Numbered from the stretch's first letter, positions 42,268-53,147 are shown. The stretch: 64,000 nt of DNA from Novakomyces olei (GCA_016906335.1 JADEYG010000015.1:1-64000); one strand, 5' to 3'. The notes: a model not told the origin generated them from the letters alone. Translations and numbers: made by a program.

Positions 42268-42437
42268 TCATAGGTATATATAGACATTTGTATAGGGAAT
42301 AAAATAAAGCATTTGGCCTTTGCGCCCTTTTAATCTGCTCCTTTAATCTGCTCCTTTTATCTGCTCCTTTTAATCCGGTCTCAGACCAGATGGCGCCGCA
42401 ACCAGTGCTTCCATTTCGCTCAGTCTCGCTGCCACGC
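42268..42437. other. Short convergent intergenic region with tandem repeat
   Basis: Three direct repeats of about 13-14 bases (TAATCTGCTCCTTT) at about 42330-42375, between the converging 5-oxoprolinase and KIX genes. Confidence 0.6.
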
Positions 42438-42980
42438 TCACACATTTGAATCGTTGTCGTTACCGGCAAATTCTGGTACGGTAGAGAATAAATTGTCGCC
42501 ATCTGGCGGTAAGCAAGTCGCCGGAGCAGACTGGTACAACGCGGTAAAAGCATCAAAATCAATATCCGCAGCCGTAATCATATTAAGGACCTCAAACGAC
42601 AAATCTGGCTGACGAGGTTCGGGCGGCACTGACCCTCTACTCGCGGCAGTTGCGTCTATTGGCTCGACGGGTGCCGTCTCTCCCTGTAGCGGAGCTATCG
42701 GCGGCCCTGCCGATTTGGGCGTCGGCACCCGACTGAAACCCATCGGCCCGTAATCTGCCAGATCAGCCGGCGGCACTGATAGCCCATAAGTACAGACTTT
42801 CTTTTGTATCATGGACAAGTAATCGCTCATGCTCCTGGCCTTTTCAAACGCTGTCTTTTCATAGCTCGTGGCTACTTTCCAGATCTGTTTCATCGGGATT
42901 TGCTCGCAGCCCTTGTGCAATGCAAGCATAAGCAGCTCTTCCATCCGCTTTCTCAGCCTCTGAACGCCTTCGTCCGCCAT
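42438..42980 (-). CDS. Small KIX-domain protein (Med15/Gal11-like N-terminus)
   Basis: 180 residues from the first ATG (MADEGVQ). Residues 5-60 resemble the KIX domain at the N-terminus of Mediator subunit Med15/Gal11, the docking site for activators: RKRMEELLMLALHKGCEQI, then IWKVATSYEKTAFEKARSMS and DYLSMIQKKV, with the conserved FEK...YL pattern. The rest is Pro-rich and then acidic and hydrophobic (LSFEVLNMITAADIDFDAF), like an activation or docking segment. No other Mediator part follows, so this is far too short to be Med15 itself. It lies between 5-oxoprolinase and an Adr1-like regulator. It may act as a co-regulator or competitor of Mediator, which is an inference. Confidence 0.6.
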   Translation of the reverse strand: MADEGVQRLRKRMEELLMLALHKGCEQIPMKQIWKVATSYEKTAFEKARSMSDYLSMIQKKVCTYGLSVPPADLADYGPMGFSRVPTPKSAGPPIAPLQGETAPVEPIDATAASRGSVPPEPRQPDLSFEVLNMITAADIDFDAFTALYQSAPATCLPPDGDNLFSTVPEFAGNDNDSNV

Positions 42981-43948
42981 TGCCAACGATCTATTGCGCA
43001 AACTGCCACCCGTTACTGGGACGCCAAATCGTACACTTATAGAGGTTTGCGCTCAATGTTCTTGCTATACAGCGACCGCGTCAGCGTCCACACTGGCAGA
43101 GCAATTTGCCTTACTAAAAGTTGTGCTTTTGTAGCCACTGCGCTTTTAGTCGCGGCCTCAAGTAAACGCCGTTCCCGTCCTCGTCATCGTTACTGTGCGC
43201 TAGACATGTAGATTATAAAGATTATATAATTTTGAATAAATTATGCTGTGGATATAGATTATGTAGTCAATATAGACAACTATTGTCTGACAATATAGAA
43301 AGATTATAAAGGTGTCGAATCTGCCATACGTTTCATGTATAGATGGCCTGGGCGCCGTAACAGACACTTGTAGAAAACCAGTTAACAATAATGACACTTG
43401 GAGGCCCTTGGCCACTCTTTGAAGACAAGGAACAAGAAATAAGGACAAGCAAGGGAGCTACAAAAATATTATTACCCTTTTAGGAAATTATATTTACTTT
43501 GGAGACTGGAATCCCATAGTCGTCTTGTGTAATACTACTCACACTTTTCCCTCGAAACTTACTAGGTAATTTTCTTTGGTTTAGTCATATAAGGCGCTCT
43601 TGGCATTGGCCCTGCTAGACAGGGCTTTCAACCGTGTTGCTGTGTTTTGCTTTTATTTGTCGTTGTCTAGTTACCGGTTTTTGTTTAAGCCTTCTTGTGC
43701 TTGCCTTGTAATTATAGTATGTCAAAGTATATTGACTTGTTTGCACTGCCAAACTATCTGTCTGTATCTGCCTATCTATCTATCTATCATTTATTGTCTA
43801 TTTATCATTATTGTCTATTTATCATTATTGTCTATCTGTCCATTAATCTTTTATTTTGTCTGAATAATGTAATTAATCCTGATCAGAAATGCCGGCAAAC
43901 CTGTCGGGACGGAATTACCGCACTTGTTAAAACCATATAAGTCTACGC
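42981..43948. other. Divergent intergenic region
   Basis: Between the KIX gene and the C2H2 regulator. 43771-43840 is low-complexity (TCTA then TTATCATTATTGTCTA repeats). No gene is seen. Confidence 0.5.
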
Positions 43949-45667
43949 ATGAAAGGCGCTCGACTTACGAAAAACGCGGAGCGGAAACGTCAGCAGCGTG
44001 CAGAGTCAGAGAGCGATGAAAGGCGAAAGTTTGTATGTGATACGTGTGGCGAAAAGTTCACGAGGTACGAGAACCTGAAACGGCACCGCCAGGCCCACCA
44101 GGGCCCCCAGCGGTGGCAATGCCAGTTTTGCGAGCGTGCGTATATGCGGTCGGACCTGCTGAGGCGGCATGTAAAAAATGCGCATTCACAGGGCAATGGC
44201 GTTGCTGCTGCAAATGACGTCAGTCTAGATCCAGTGAAAGGCCACAAGCGTGTGGAGAAAACGATACGGTGGCCGACGTTTCATTCGGAAGATATACCCG
44301 ATGAGTTTAATCAGTACTTGGAACGCTATCTGACAGAAATGCCTTTGCTCCCGGCCGACTTTCTGGCTCATTATATCGAAATATATATTGATCGGTTTCA
44401 CCCTATCCTTCCCTTTATTCATTTCCCCACGTTCGAGTTGACCACAGTTGCCGCATCGTGTCTAAGATCAATCGCTGTTATTGGCTGTCTTTTCACGGAT
44501 TTGGATTCTGATCATCAGTTTGCAGGAGAGTTTCTGGATAGCGGGTTCCGTCTATTGCAGCTCTTACTGCAAAAAAAACGGTACAAGTTGAAAACACTCT
44601 GGGTATCACAGACCATCCTCCTCATGACCGTATCTTCTTTCCAACTAGTAGAGGATCACCGATGTCAGTCGTGCGGTGTGCTGCTTAACGAGGTTGTCAA
44701 TAGTATTCGCCAGCAGGGCTGGCTTTCTTTGACTGCTAATTTTACGGTTCGTGAGGAATCTATTATACGCACAGTAGCCAGCATCTACATTCTCGGTCTC
44801 GTATCAACCGTGTTGAATAACACACGTCTGCCTTTTTCGTTTTTGGAATTTAGAAGCAGATTGCCCTTGAATTTTGAGCTTTGGAATCACGCCCAAGACG
44901 TAATTAATGTTCCAGAGGGCTACCAAGCCCTTACGCTTTCAGACGCATTAAAAAGTCTTTCTAGCGGTCCAATCGTTTTTGAAGAGGATACGATTACTCC
45001 ACTGCTTTTGCTCTGCTCTGTCCTGGAAATGATACGACAAGAGCATAGTTTTGCACTGTTCGGCATAGAAAGAACGCGCTCCCTGTACTTGAAGACTTTG
45101 ATGACGAATTTGGGCCAAAGCTTAAAGTCTACCCCAAACCAGGCAGGGACAAATGACCTTTTCTGGGCAATTTGGAGACTTGCTCACTCGTACCTTTTTG
45201 TAACACCCGCAATCTTAGTCAGAGGCCAAGTAGCGTTCAGTTTGCCGTCTTTTGTTGAAACATATCACACTCTACGGACAATGGAAAAATCCGATTTTGA
45301 ATGCAACGAGTCCTTTCTGTTATCGATCGAAAAGAACTTTGAAGATGCTAGTTGGGCTATCGAGAAATTAAGGCTGCTTTCTGTGCAGCGGAAGTTTGAT
45401 ATACCTTTGACCCGCTCCATCCTGCTCTGTATTCTTCTTGAGAGCTATGTTCTGCTGAAAACTGCGTCGCATTGCACTGTACAATCTCTGCCATTCTCGT
45501 CTCAAATTGAGTTTCAAATATCGCGTTTTCTTCGCGTTGCCCAGATCGATATACGATCTCCGTCATATTGTGCAGAATATGGTCAGTTTTTGAAATCCTT
45601 ATTCGATGTCTCTGGCTGCTGGGGCTCAAGTCGTGCATTATCCAACATTTTTCGGCTGTCTAGCTGA
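43949..45667 (+). CDS. Adr1-like two-finger C2H2 transcription factor
   Basis: 572 residues. It starts with a basic segment (NAERKRQQRAES) and two C2H2 fingers at about residues 29-80: CDTCGEKFTRYENLKRHRQAH, whose helix reads RYENLKRHRQ, and CQFCERAYMRSDLLRRHVKNAH. This pair resembles the two fingers of yeast Adr1 (which end in LKRH and DLLIRH). The rest matches the fungal-specific regulator middle region (FLAHYIEIYIDRFHPILPFI...). Adr1-type fingers contact GGAG half-sites, and inverted GGAG/CTCC pairs lie upstream of the permease, DUF1445 and 5-oxoprolinase genes. It may be the pathway regulator of that cluster (inference). No intron. Confidence 0.85.
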   Translation: MKGARLTKNAERKRQQRAESESDERRKFVCDTCGEKFTRYENLKRHRQAHQGPQRWQCQFCERAYMRSDLLRRHVKNAHSQGNGVAAANDVSLDPVKGHKRVEKTIRWPTFHSEDIPDEFNQYLERYLTEMPLLPADFLAHYIEIYIDRFHPILPFIHFPTFELTTVAASCLRSIAVIGCLFTDLDSDHQFAGEFLDSGFRLLQLLLQKKRYKLKTLWVSQTILLMTVSSFQLVEDHRCQSCGVLLNEVVNSIRQQGWLSLTANFTVREESIIRTVASIYILGLVSTVLNNTRLPFSFLEFRSRLPLNFELWNHAQDVINVPEGYQALTLSDALKSLSSGPIVFEEDTITPLLLLCSVLEMIRQEHSFALFGIERTRSLYLKTLMTNLGQSLKSTPNQAGTNDLFWAIWRLAHSYLFVTPAILVRGQVAFSLPSFVETYHTLRTMEKSDFECNESFLLSIEKNFEDASWAIEKLRLLSVQRKFDIPLTRSILLCILLESYVLLKTASHCTVQSLPFSSQIEFQISRFLRVAQIDIRSPSYCAEYGQFLKSLFDVSGCWGSSRALSNIFRLSS

Positions 45668-46495
45668 ATTCGTAGTGCTATCTGGTTCTTCGTGAGCTGC
45701 CAACATTGGGGTTTTTGGTGTTTTTCCCAGTGAAGGGCGCATTATTTTTGAAGGAAAGCTGGACAAAATTTGGGCACCAAGTTGCCCAAATTTGGGATTC
45801 TATTACGCTCTTCTATTTCACCTGTTAAAAAGATTTGTTTTTCTGTGCCCTGTGAAACGCGCGGGATTTTATAATTTGGTTTGTAGCGCAAAGTATACTG
45901 AAGGATACTGCATTAGATAAACTTTGATTTAGTTAAAAATGCGTTGTGTTTTACATACGTAATAGCAGGTAAAAAATTAGCAACGATAGGTAAATAATTA
46001 GCAATAGATATGTTGAATTGTTAAAGTTATTTTGAAGTTCGAATGGTTGGCATTAACTCTGACTGTAGAAAAGGGTTAGTTAGGGTTTGGAAAATTCAAT
46101 AAGTAATGTAAAGACAGAATGATTTTAAAGAAATAATATTGAATATAAGTTATATAGAGTAAGTTTCTCAACAAGATACATAGGAACAAAAGACGTTCTA
46201 TAAAAAGTTTATTGTAAATTAGAATCGTCCTATATATGTTTCACATTATTAATCTGAACGCGCACTAATCCTTCGGCAATCCATCGGCATTTGGGTATTA
46301 ATGTTGTGTCATATTGTGTGCCCTCAGTTTATTACCAATTGTAATTATGTAATAGAGTTTCGGCTGAAACCCGAAATATTAACATTTATAATAGTGTCAA
46401 ACGTCATTTTCTATATCGTATAAATTGTTGCCTGCGTCACACGTCGAGCGGGCAAAAGGCCGACCAATTTTTACAAGGTATTTAAAAGCACAGTT
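45668..46495 (+). repeat. Intergenic region with dispersed repeat copy 2
   Basis: 46073-46088 is the telomere-like scrap GGGTTAGTTAGGGTTT. 46091-46210 is the relative of 18596-18720. 45963-46008 contains a repeated GATAGGTAAA/TAGCAATAG phrase. No gene. Confidence 0.55.
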
Positions 46496-47578
46496 ATGAC
46501 TTTACCCAAAACTTTCAAGGCCGCTGTCCTCCCCGAAAACGGCGCGGACCTTGTTGTTACCGACAGATCTCTGGAGGAGTCGATACAGCCTGGCGAAGTC
46601 GGGATAAAGATCAATGCTACGGCTGTAAACCCTGTGGATTGGAAATTGAAGGATATGATGAGCTCGTTTTTGGGAAGCTATCCTGCAGTGTTGGGAACAG
46701 ATGCCGCTGGAGAGATTGTGGCAGTCGGCCCTGACGTAGCTAATGTCGCTGTTGGAGATCGTGTCTTTTTCCAAGGCATTTTGGGCAAGTATGATTACTC
46801 TACCTTTCAGCAGTATTGCAAAATGCCGTCCGTTTTAGTGGCCAAAACTCCTCAGAATATTAGTGACGAGGCGGCCGCTGGTATCAGCTTGGCTACTGTC
46901 GCTGCCCTTGTGGCCTTTTACGACGGCACTGGCCACGCATTACCTCCACCGTGGGCTAGTGGGGGCGCAAAAGTGGGAGAGGGCAAATCCATCGTTGTCA
47001 TTGGCGGGTCCTCTTCCGTCGGGCAGTACGGGATTCAGCTGGCCCGTCTTTCCGGGTTCACCCGAATCATTACAAACGCGAGTCTGCACAACAAAGAGCT
47101 CCTTACCGGGCTTGGAGCCGACGTTGTACTAGACCGGCACAAGGCTACTGCGCAAGATTTTACGGAGGCTATTGGAGATTTGCCGCTTGAACTAGTATTT
47201 GATTCAATTGCTTCCGATTCTACTCACATTCTAAGCGCCCGAATCGCCAAAGGGTCGCAGACAAAAAGTACGGGAGTCGTTGCCGTATACTCTGGTGATC
47301 CACCAGAGGTAAACGAAACGGCAAAGGAAATCCTAAGCACAGAGCCAAAGATTGAATTCAAAACGACGTTTGGCGTTGGCAGTCTCCCCGCCCTACGACA
47401 CGTGAGCGAGCCTTTGTTTGCTCATCTTGGCGGTGAACAGGGGTATCTGGCAAAGAAACTGTTTACGCCCAACCGAACACGGCTTATCAAAGGCGGGCTG
47501 AAAGCTGCTAATGAAGCTTTGGAATTGAACAAAAGGGGCGTGTCTGGCGAAAAGGTTATTTTTGAAACGTACGTTTAA
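46496..47578 (+). CDS. Medium-chain dehydrogenase/reductase (quinone or enoyl reductase type)
   Basis: 360 residues from ATG, NADPH-dependent MDR family without the structural-zinc cysteines. Seen: GroES-like N-terminus (INATAVNPVDWKLKD, GTDAAGEIVAVGPDV, VGDRVFF), then the Rossmann fold with IVVIGGSSSVGQYGIQLARL, GADVVLDRH and LELVFDSIAS. It resembles the fungal ToxD/trans-enoyl reductase-like group (GGAKVGEGKSIVVIGGSSSVG). Many of these reduce activated double bonds or quinones. No polyketide or other pathway partner is nearby, so the substrate is open. Confidence 0.88.
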   Translation: MTLPKTFKAAVLPENGADLVVTDRSLEESIQPGEVGIKINATAVNPVDWKLKDMMSSFLGSYPAVLGTDAAGEIVAVGPDVANVAVGDRVFFQGILGKYDYSTFQQYCKMPSVLVAKTPQNISDEAAAGISLATVAALVAFYDGTGHALPPPWASGGAKVGEGKSIVVIGGSSSVGQYGIQLARLSGFTRIITNASLHNKELLTGLGADVVLDRHKATAQDFTEAIGDLPLELVFDSIASDSTHILSARIAKGSQTKSTGVVAVYSGDPPEVNETAKEILSTEPKIEFKTTFGVGSLPALRHVSEPLFAHLGGEQGYLAKKLFTPNRTRLIKGGLKAANEALELNKRGVSGEKVIFETYV

Positions 47579-48189
47579 TCGTGCCCTATCGCGATCGGTT
47601 CGATGGTGCAATGAGCGCTAAGTTACATAGGTCTTGTATTTTTCCCCTCGGGTTACAACTAAATTTTCATAGTTTCAGAAGCGATACGAGGTAATTAATT
47701 AAGGAGCTTGATGTCCAAACATATGTCTAGTAAATCCAGAATTTTCCAAATTGTGTGTTTATTATCCATAGTGTGATCGATGGCTAATGGTAGCTGCTAA
47801 TTCACTCTAAACAAGTCCAAGATCGTCAATTAGTCATGTCAGTACATTTTTTGGTTACGAACGTTCGTTCTACCGAATATTCGGTGCTTCTATTGGTACA
47901 ACGAACCCCCTTCTTACTGATCTGCAACAAGAATGCAATTTAGTTCGAATCGGGTAATAAATAGTGTTCTAGCGCAATAAAGAATATAGTGAACATAACG
48001 ATACACTAGCAGCTAAGTAAGGTTACACGCGGTTGCATTTGCACATTTAACGCCAATACTAACTGCATCAAGCATGACAGATGCCCCGTGGCATTCAGCC
48101 ACTGAATATGATATTACAAAAAGCTACCTATTAAATTCATAAAACCATCTCCCACAAACGATCAATCAATTTCATGCGGACCATCAATT
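47579..48189. other. Convergent intergenic region
   Basis: No gene. It contains a short inverted phrase ACGTTCGTTCTACCGAATATTCGGTG near 47868. Otherwise unremarkable. Confidence 0.4.
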
Positions 48190-49119
48190 TCATGCGTTCT
48201 GAGGGAGAGCAATCTCCACTGCGGCGGGACCAGCGACAACAGTATCGTCGCTAACTACCATGTCACTCGTAATCAACACATAAACTTGCCCATTCAAACC
48301 GGACCCGGGAACCGTGGCAGTCGCCATGTTTCCCGAAATTTGCACGGAGACGAACTGAGGATCACCTATACCACTAACAAAGGCAGCATAATGAGCAGAA
48401 GAAGCATCAATATCACTCTCGCTAGTCAACGTTATCTCCGCATTTGATTGGGCCTGATATCCTGGTGGTACGGACAGGGCGGGGAAGGCTTTGAGGGGAA
48501 GTGTAGGGCTTGATTCCGGGCAAGACATGATAAAAGGTGCAGCCAAGGAATAAACTTCGTCAAAGCCCAGTGGAGTATCGAAGGGCGAAGGATAGGGCGA
48601 AAGATGCAGAGCGCTACGCAAGTACGAAGAGTGCCGCGCTTCTGTTGCCAAAATTGAGCCAGCGGCATCAAGAATTTCCGGACTAGAAATACTGCTGGCT
48701 GAGCCCAAGTAGGCTGAAGTCCCGATATTTTCCAGCACTTTGGCCAGTGTGATAAATTGGCCTGGCGAATTGTGGGGAAAATTATACGTACATCGTTGTA
48801 CGGCCGGAACTCCAGCTGTTTGAAGTGCGCTTGCAATAAACTCAATATGCTGAGCTTCGTCGTACACTAATCTTTGCAGATTAGCATAGAACGGGTAAGG
48901 AAATCCGGCATCAATAAAATCTTGTTCAGTATAATTTTGTAGGCCGCCAGTATAAAAAGTCGACTCGATATATTCGAGGGTAAGAGCATAATTGAGAATG
49001 ACTCCATCATTAATCATGCTTTGACGTTTGCCAACAGCTGCTGCTTCAGCTGGAGCGAGTGTTTGACTTGCGCTGTAAAAAAAGCCGAAGCTGATCAGCG
49101 AAAAGAGTGACGAAAACAT
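48190..49119 (-). CDS. RDS1: Rds1-type ferritin-like secreted protein
   Basis: 309 residues from the first ATG, which gives a clear signal peptide (SSLFSLISFGFFYSASQTLA) ending in a small-residue region. The ferritin-like (Ferritin_2) domain spans about residues 35-185: ILNYALTLEYIESTFYTGGL, RLVYDEAQHIEFIASALQ, and ILATEARHSSYLRSAL, whose Glu/His pairs follow the four-helix pattern. Fission-yeast Rds1 has this domain and responds to starvation and stress, and biochemical function is unproven for the family. The C-terminal third is a beta-rich tail (SVQISGNMATATVPGSG). No GPI signal is evident. Confidence 0.82.
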   Translation of the reverse strand: MFSSLFSLISFGFFYSASQTLAPAEAAAVGKRQSMINDGVILNYALTLEYIESTFYTGGLQNYTEQDFIDAGFPYPFYANLQRLVYDEAQHIEFIASALQTAGVPAVQRCTYNFPHNSPGQFITLAKVLENIGTSAYLGSASSISSPEILDAAGSILATEARHSSYLRSALHLSPYPSPFDTPLGFDEVYSLAAPFIMSCPESSPTLPLKAFPALSVPPGYQAQSNAEITLTSESDIDASSAHYAAFVSGIGDPQFVSVQISGNMATATVPGSGLNGQVYVLITSDMVVSDDTVVAGPAAVEIALPQNA

Positions 49120-50389
49120 GTTGCAAGCTTCAGATTTTACAAGCGATTTGAAGGACAAACGGCCTCTTTTATTTGTAACAATGAGGATTGCTTCTTGTTG
49201 CCTAGTTCTTTGGAGCTGTCTTTCTACTAAAGGTGGAAGCGCAATTTATAATGAATCGAGACGGCTTAAATATTGACCATAAAATTTGTAAAAGCCTTCA
49301 AAATGGTCTTATAGTCCACAACTCTGAGAATTAGGCCGAGTTAAACTAATTTCATCTCATCTATTTCATCGCGAAACGGTTAGCTACAAATGCGCGCTCG
49401 ACTAAGTTTAGTGGGGAACTTGACGGATTAGATTAAATAATCAACAATTGGCCGTAAAGGTAATTTATGATCTCATTAGTGCAAATTAAAGGGTTTTCAT
49501 TATCCGAATTAGTGCGTCTGATGTAACTTACCACAGAAAGCAAGGGACCAAAAGGCCGAAAACGAACATCCATAGGCGACAGTCTATTTGGCGCTGCTTA
49601 CATCATAGAAGAGACTAATCGAAAATTAACGGAAATTGGCCATTTACTGGTAAATAATAATGGCACTTCATTTGTGATTGATTGCCTTTAGTCGAACGCC
49701 CCACAAAATTCTTTAAGATGACGTGTCCAATTCAAGTAATCAAGCAGAAATTATGGATGATCACATCCTGAGGCTTGCGCCTATTATAGTTTGCGATGAG
49801 AAATACAGAAAAATTTACGTCTTTGGTTAATCAAAGTTTGGCGCAAACTAATTGCCGATCTCGATACCAGAAACATGCCGTCACTTGGAACTGTATACGA
49901 AATCAATCTCGCAATTAAATTTACTTGCGTTTATCATGTGTCATTTATCATCTACTGTTTATTCCTTATTATTTATTTTCGAAGGGAGGAATGATGTATA
50001 AATTTTATTCACACAGTCGCTGGTACTAAATTCTTGAAAGAACGCGCTAGAGAACGAGAAATAAAAGCGAAAAAAGAATCCAAAGTATTTGCAAATACTT
50101 CCTGTTGTCAACGAACTGAAATTGATAGACAAATTTATTTATCATAGTGGTATACCAGATTTGGTCTCGTCTTAAGGTAGCCGAGACCTATGGATTACTT
50201 TTGCTGTTCTTTGTTGTTGAAAAACAAGATAAGTAAATGAGAATATGCATATTAATCAAATAATTAATGCATAATTGATAATATAACAAAATTAAATGAT
50301 AATTGTAAAGTCATTACAATTTGAACATTTTTGAACGTTCGGTTTTTCCAAAATGGACCAATTCTTCCTAGTCGACTATCCCCATAATA
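49120..50389. other. Gene-free region
   Basis: 1.27 kb, AT-rich, no family resemblance on either strand. Presumed promoter of the Rds1-type gene on its left and terminator of the maltose permease on its right. Confidence 0.5.
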
Positions 50390-52093
50390 TCAAACATTGG
50401 AAGAGTCAATTTTTTCGATATGAACAAAATTCTGCTTCATTTCCGATTTTTCTGCAATGTTAGAATTGGCCTGTTTCTCGGCTTGCGCAGCCGTCAAATG
50501 GTCTCCTTCAAAAATATCCACCTTTGTCTGTGCAAATTTACGAGCGGATACTTTACGCTCGAAAAGCACATCAAGCTCAGCGTATGTGCGGTCTTTCGGT
50601 TCTGGTAGACGGAAAAAGATCCAAATGACACAAACCAAACAGGCACCGGACCAAAAAAATCCAGCTTTGGGGCCCCAATTCCACGAAGTTGGGTTCAGCA
50701 TGCGCGGGGTAATAATACCACAAGCTAATCCCACAATATTGTACCAAACACGGGCGATGGAAATAGTTTTTGTCCGCAAACGCGTCGAGGGCAGTTCAGC
50801 AACAAGAGTATAGCAGACAGGACCCACTGTCATATCGTAAGAAAAAGTGTAGATCAAAACAAGAGATCCAATTGCCCATTGTTGCCGACTGCTTTTCGGA
50901 GCCAAAGCCGCACAGCCAATAATGAATAAGAATATCATTAGAGCAATATTTCCAAAGAGATAAATCTTGCGACGACCAATCTTGGGCATCATTACCCAGG
51001 AAATCACTGTGCCAGCTGCTCCCATAACATATTGTCCTATTGAAAGATTAAAGGCCTGTGAGACGGGGAGCCCGGCTTGCAGGTAAAAGTAAGTCGAATA
51101 CGTCATAATCGTTGCCCCACACAAGTTTTGAATAATCCACGTAGCACAGACACATTCCGTGCGACGCAAGTCAATCCCTTTAAAACAGTGCCAGTATGAA
51201 GTTCCGTCTTGCACTTGCCGCTCCAGCTCGTTTGTATGAATAATCAAGGCAACACTGGCATCAATGTCGCGATCACTAACGTCGCGGGTGCTGTTTTTTA
51301 GGCGGCGTAATTCACGCTTAGCCTCGTTGATCTTGCCGTGCCGTACTAACCACCAGGGCGATTCTGGAGCAAAATAGCCGCCGATAATGATAGGCAGGGG
51401 CCATAGCCACTGAATTGCAAAAGGAATACGATAAGCCCATTGATCGTCACGCGCCAAACAGGCACGTAAAACTCCAGACCCGATAATCTGACCGAAAAGC
51501 CAGCAAACGTTGACATAGGCAGTCAAAATAGGACGTAGTGCAACAGGGCAGACATCGGCAGCATAAGTCGTAGTAACGACCTGGAAAAGGCCCCACGGGA
51601 TCCCACATAACAGTTCTCCCGCAGTCAACATCGCCTTATTGACAGCAAAAAAGACGACAAAAATAGCAGCACAAGCGGCAATGAGCCCACCAATCATTGT
51701 GCGACGATACCCGAACCGATCACAGATGTAACCGTTTATGAGCAGACCAATGACCTCTCCGGCAAGAGCGGCATTGCTCATGCCAGACTGCCAGGCAGAA
51801 GAAATGACGCTGGTACCATCGGGCTGAAGGGTCCCGTACTTGTTTTCGAATTGTGGCTGGGCAAACAAATTGGCAATGAGCAGTGTATCGTAGCCCTCCA
51901 TAACAACAGCAGTAGATAGCAGTATACTCCAGCCAACGGCAGCTGGATAAGCACGCACTGATTGCCAAAATGAATACTTGTGCTCTGCTTCAGTAGCCCG
52001 CCGGGCGTCCTCAACAAGAACGGCAAAGTCGTCAATGGTCTCTGCCATTCCCTGCAATTTCGTGTCATCTACACGAACCTCAGAGCTCGCCAT
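50390..52093 (-). CDS. MFS alpha-glucoside/maltose permease
   Basis: 567 residues from the first ATG (MASSEVRVDD). Fungal Mal-type proton symporter. Signatures: STAVVMEGYDTLLIANLFAQP in helix 1, GYICDRFGYRRTMIGG, FAPESPWWLVRHGK, the long central loop, QNLCGATIMTYSTYFYLQAG, and MMPKIGRRKIYLFGN. Twelve helices. A hydrophilic N-terminus is typical of MAL permeases, which are removed from the membrane when glucose is added. It is divergent from the maltase gene, sharing the 1.05-kb region between them, and a Zn2Cys6 regulator lies just beyond. This is the normal arrangement of a MAL locus. The frame extends upstream of this ATG without another ATG. Confidence 0.9.
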   Translation of the reverse strand: MASSEVRVDDTKLQGMAETIDDFAVLVEDARRATEAEHKYSFWQSVRAYPAAVGWSILLSTAVVMEGYDTLLIANLFAQPQFENKYGTLQPDGTSVISSAWQSGMSNAALAGEVIGLLINGYICDRFGYRRTMIGGLIAACAAIFVVFFAVNKAMLTAGELLCGIPWGLFQVVTTTYAADVCPVALRPILTAYVNVCWLFGQIIGSGVLRACLARDDQWAYRIPFAIQWLWPLPIIIGGYFAPESPWWLVRHGKINEAKRELRRLKNSTRDVSDRDIDASVALIIHTNELERQVQDGTSYWHCFKGIDLRRTECVCATWIIQNLCGATIMTYSTYFYLQAGLPVSQAFNLSIGQYVMGAAGTVISWVMMPKIGRRKIYLFGNIALMIFLFIIGCAALAPKSSRQQWAIGSLVLIYTFSYDMTVGPVCYTLVAELPSTRLRTKTISIARVWYNIVGLACGIITPRMLNPTSWNWGPKAGFFWSGACLVCVIWIFFRLPEPKDRTYAELDVLFERKVSARKFAQTKVDIFEGDHLTAAQAEKQANSNIAEKSEMKQNFVHIEKIDSSNV

Positions 52094-53147
52094 TGTCGTG
52101 GGCTGATAGTATGATTTTGTTGACGAGGCACAAAGGGATAACGTTGTGATGCAATTAGAAAATCTCGTATTTCGCTTTGTCAAGAGGATGCTTGCAACGT
52201 GATGCGAAACCAGTTCCTTTTAAATCTTTTCTGGGGACGGCGTCAGAAAAGTATACACGCGTTCTGGCTCTTCCTGTTTGGGCCAAAGCATCGAGAACCC
52301 CTGAATGTCTTCAACCCCATGTTTTTTGCAGGCTGATCTCCCGTCAAGCCAATCTAGTCAACTGCCGATCATAATATTGATTGTTTGGTTTCCCCACATT
52401 TCGCATCGTTTCCCGACCGACTTGTAGGCTAATATTGGAAAAAAAAAGAATCTGGAACATAAAATCGTATGTTGTATACTGTATTATCATTGGTCCAATC
52501 TCGGTCTCTAATAATTGTTGGTGGGCGCCGACAATGGTCCAATAATATTCAAGGAACAAGGAACTGGTAATAATAAAGCAAACGGGCTCTTGGTACAGCG
52601 AACATAATTTTACTGGCAAGGTTATACCCCACAAAAAGCAAGTCAGCTGTCCAATCACTATGCTTACCGATATTGAGCCAATAGGACGTTGCAGCCTGCA
52701 CCACCTTACTGAATTAAGGTTTTGCCAGTCGTGGTAAATTGGTGGAGGGCTCTTATTCGGAGCATTCTCTATCTAAATTTACATATATAAACCGACAGTT
52801 ATAAATTAAAATGATTTTTGAAGTACATCTCGAATCAAAGGTTGTAAGCGGAAATTGAAAGTTCCATTTAGCCACCGACGCTCTGATCTACCTGAGCGAC
52901 TATAAATATAGGCCGTCCGTCCCTCCTCCCCGAACTAGTCCATCATCTACCTTGATCAGACTCGGTATCTTAACACCGAGACTTTTGCTTGATTTTACCT
53001 TTGCAAAGGCACTCATTACCCAAGAATTGCCGACTCTGACGTTTGCGGCTCACGTACTCTTCAGAGCACACACTGATTAGCCTTTAAGTGTTTGGAATTG
53101 ACTATATTACTGCGTACGTCTTTGCCTATTAGTTTTTTCCCCTCACA
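52094..53147. promoter_or_regulatory. Divergent MAL promoter
   Basis: Shared upstream region of permease and maltase. TATA box TATAAATATA at 52901-52910 for the maltase. A Mig1-like TTTTCTGGGGAC segment lies near 52228-52239, close to the permease. CGG triplets are scattered but no certain paired site was found. Confidence 0.5.

Noticed and set aside
42122-42562. Antisense frames over the 3' end of 5-oxoprolinase and the KIX gene
   Set aside because: They are shadows of the coding strands in GC-rich codons, with no independent evidence.
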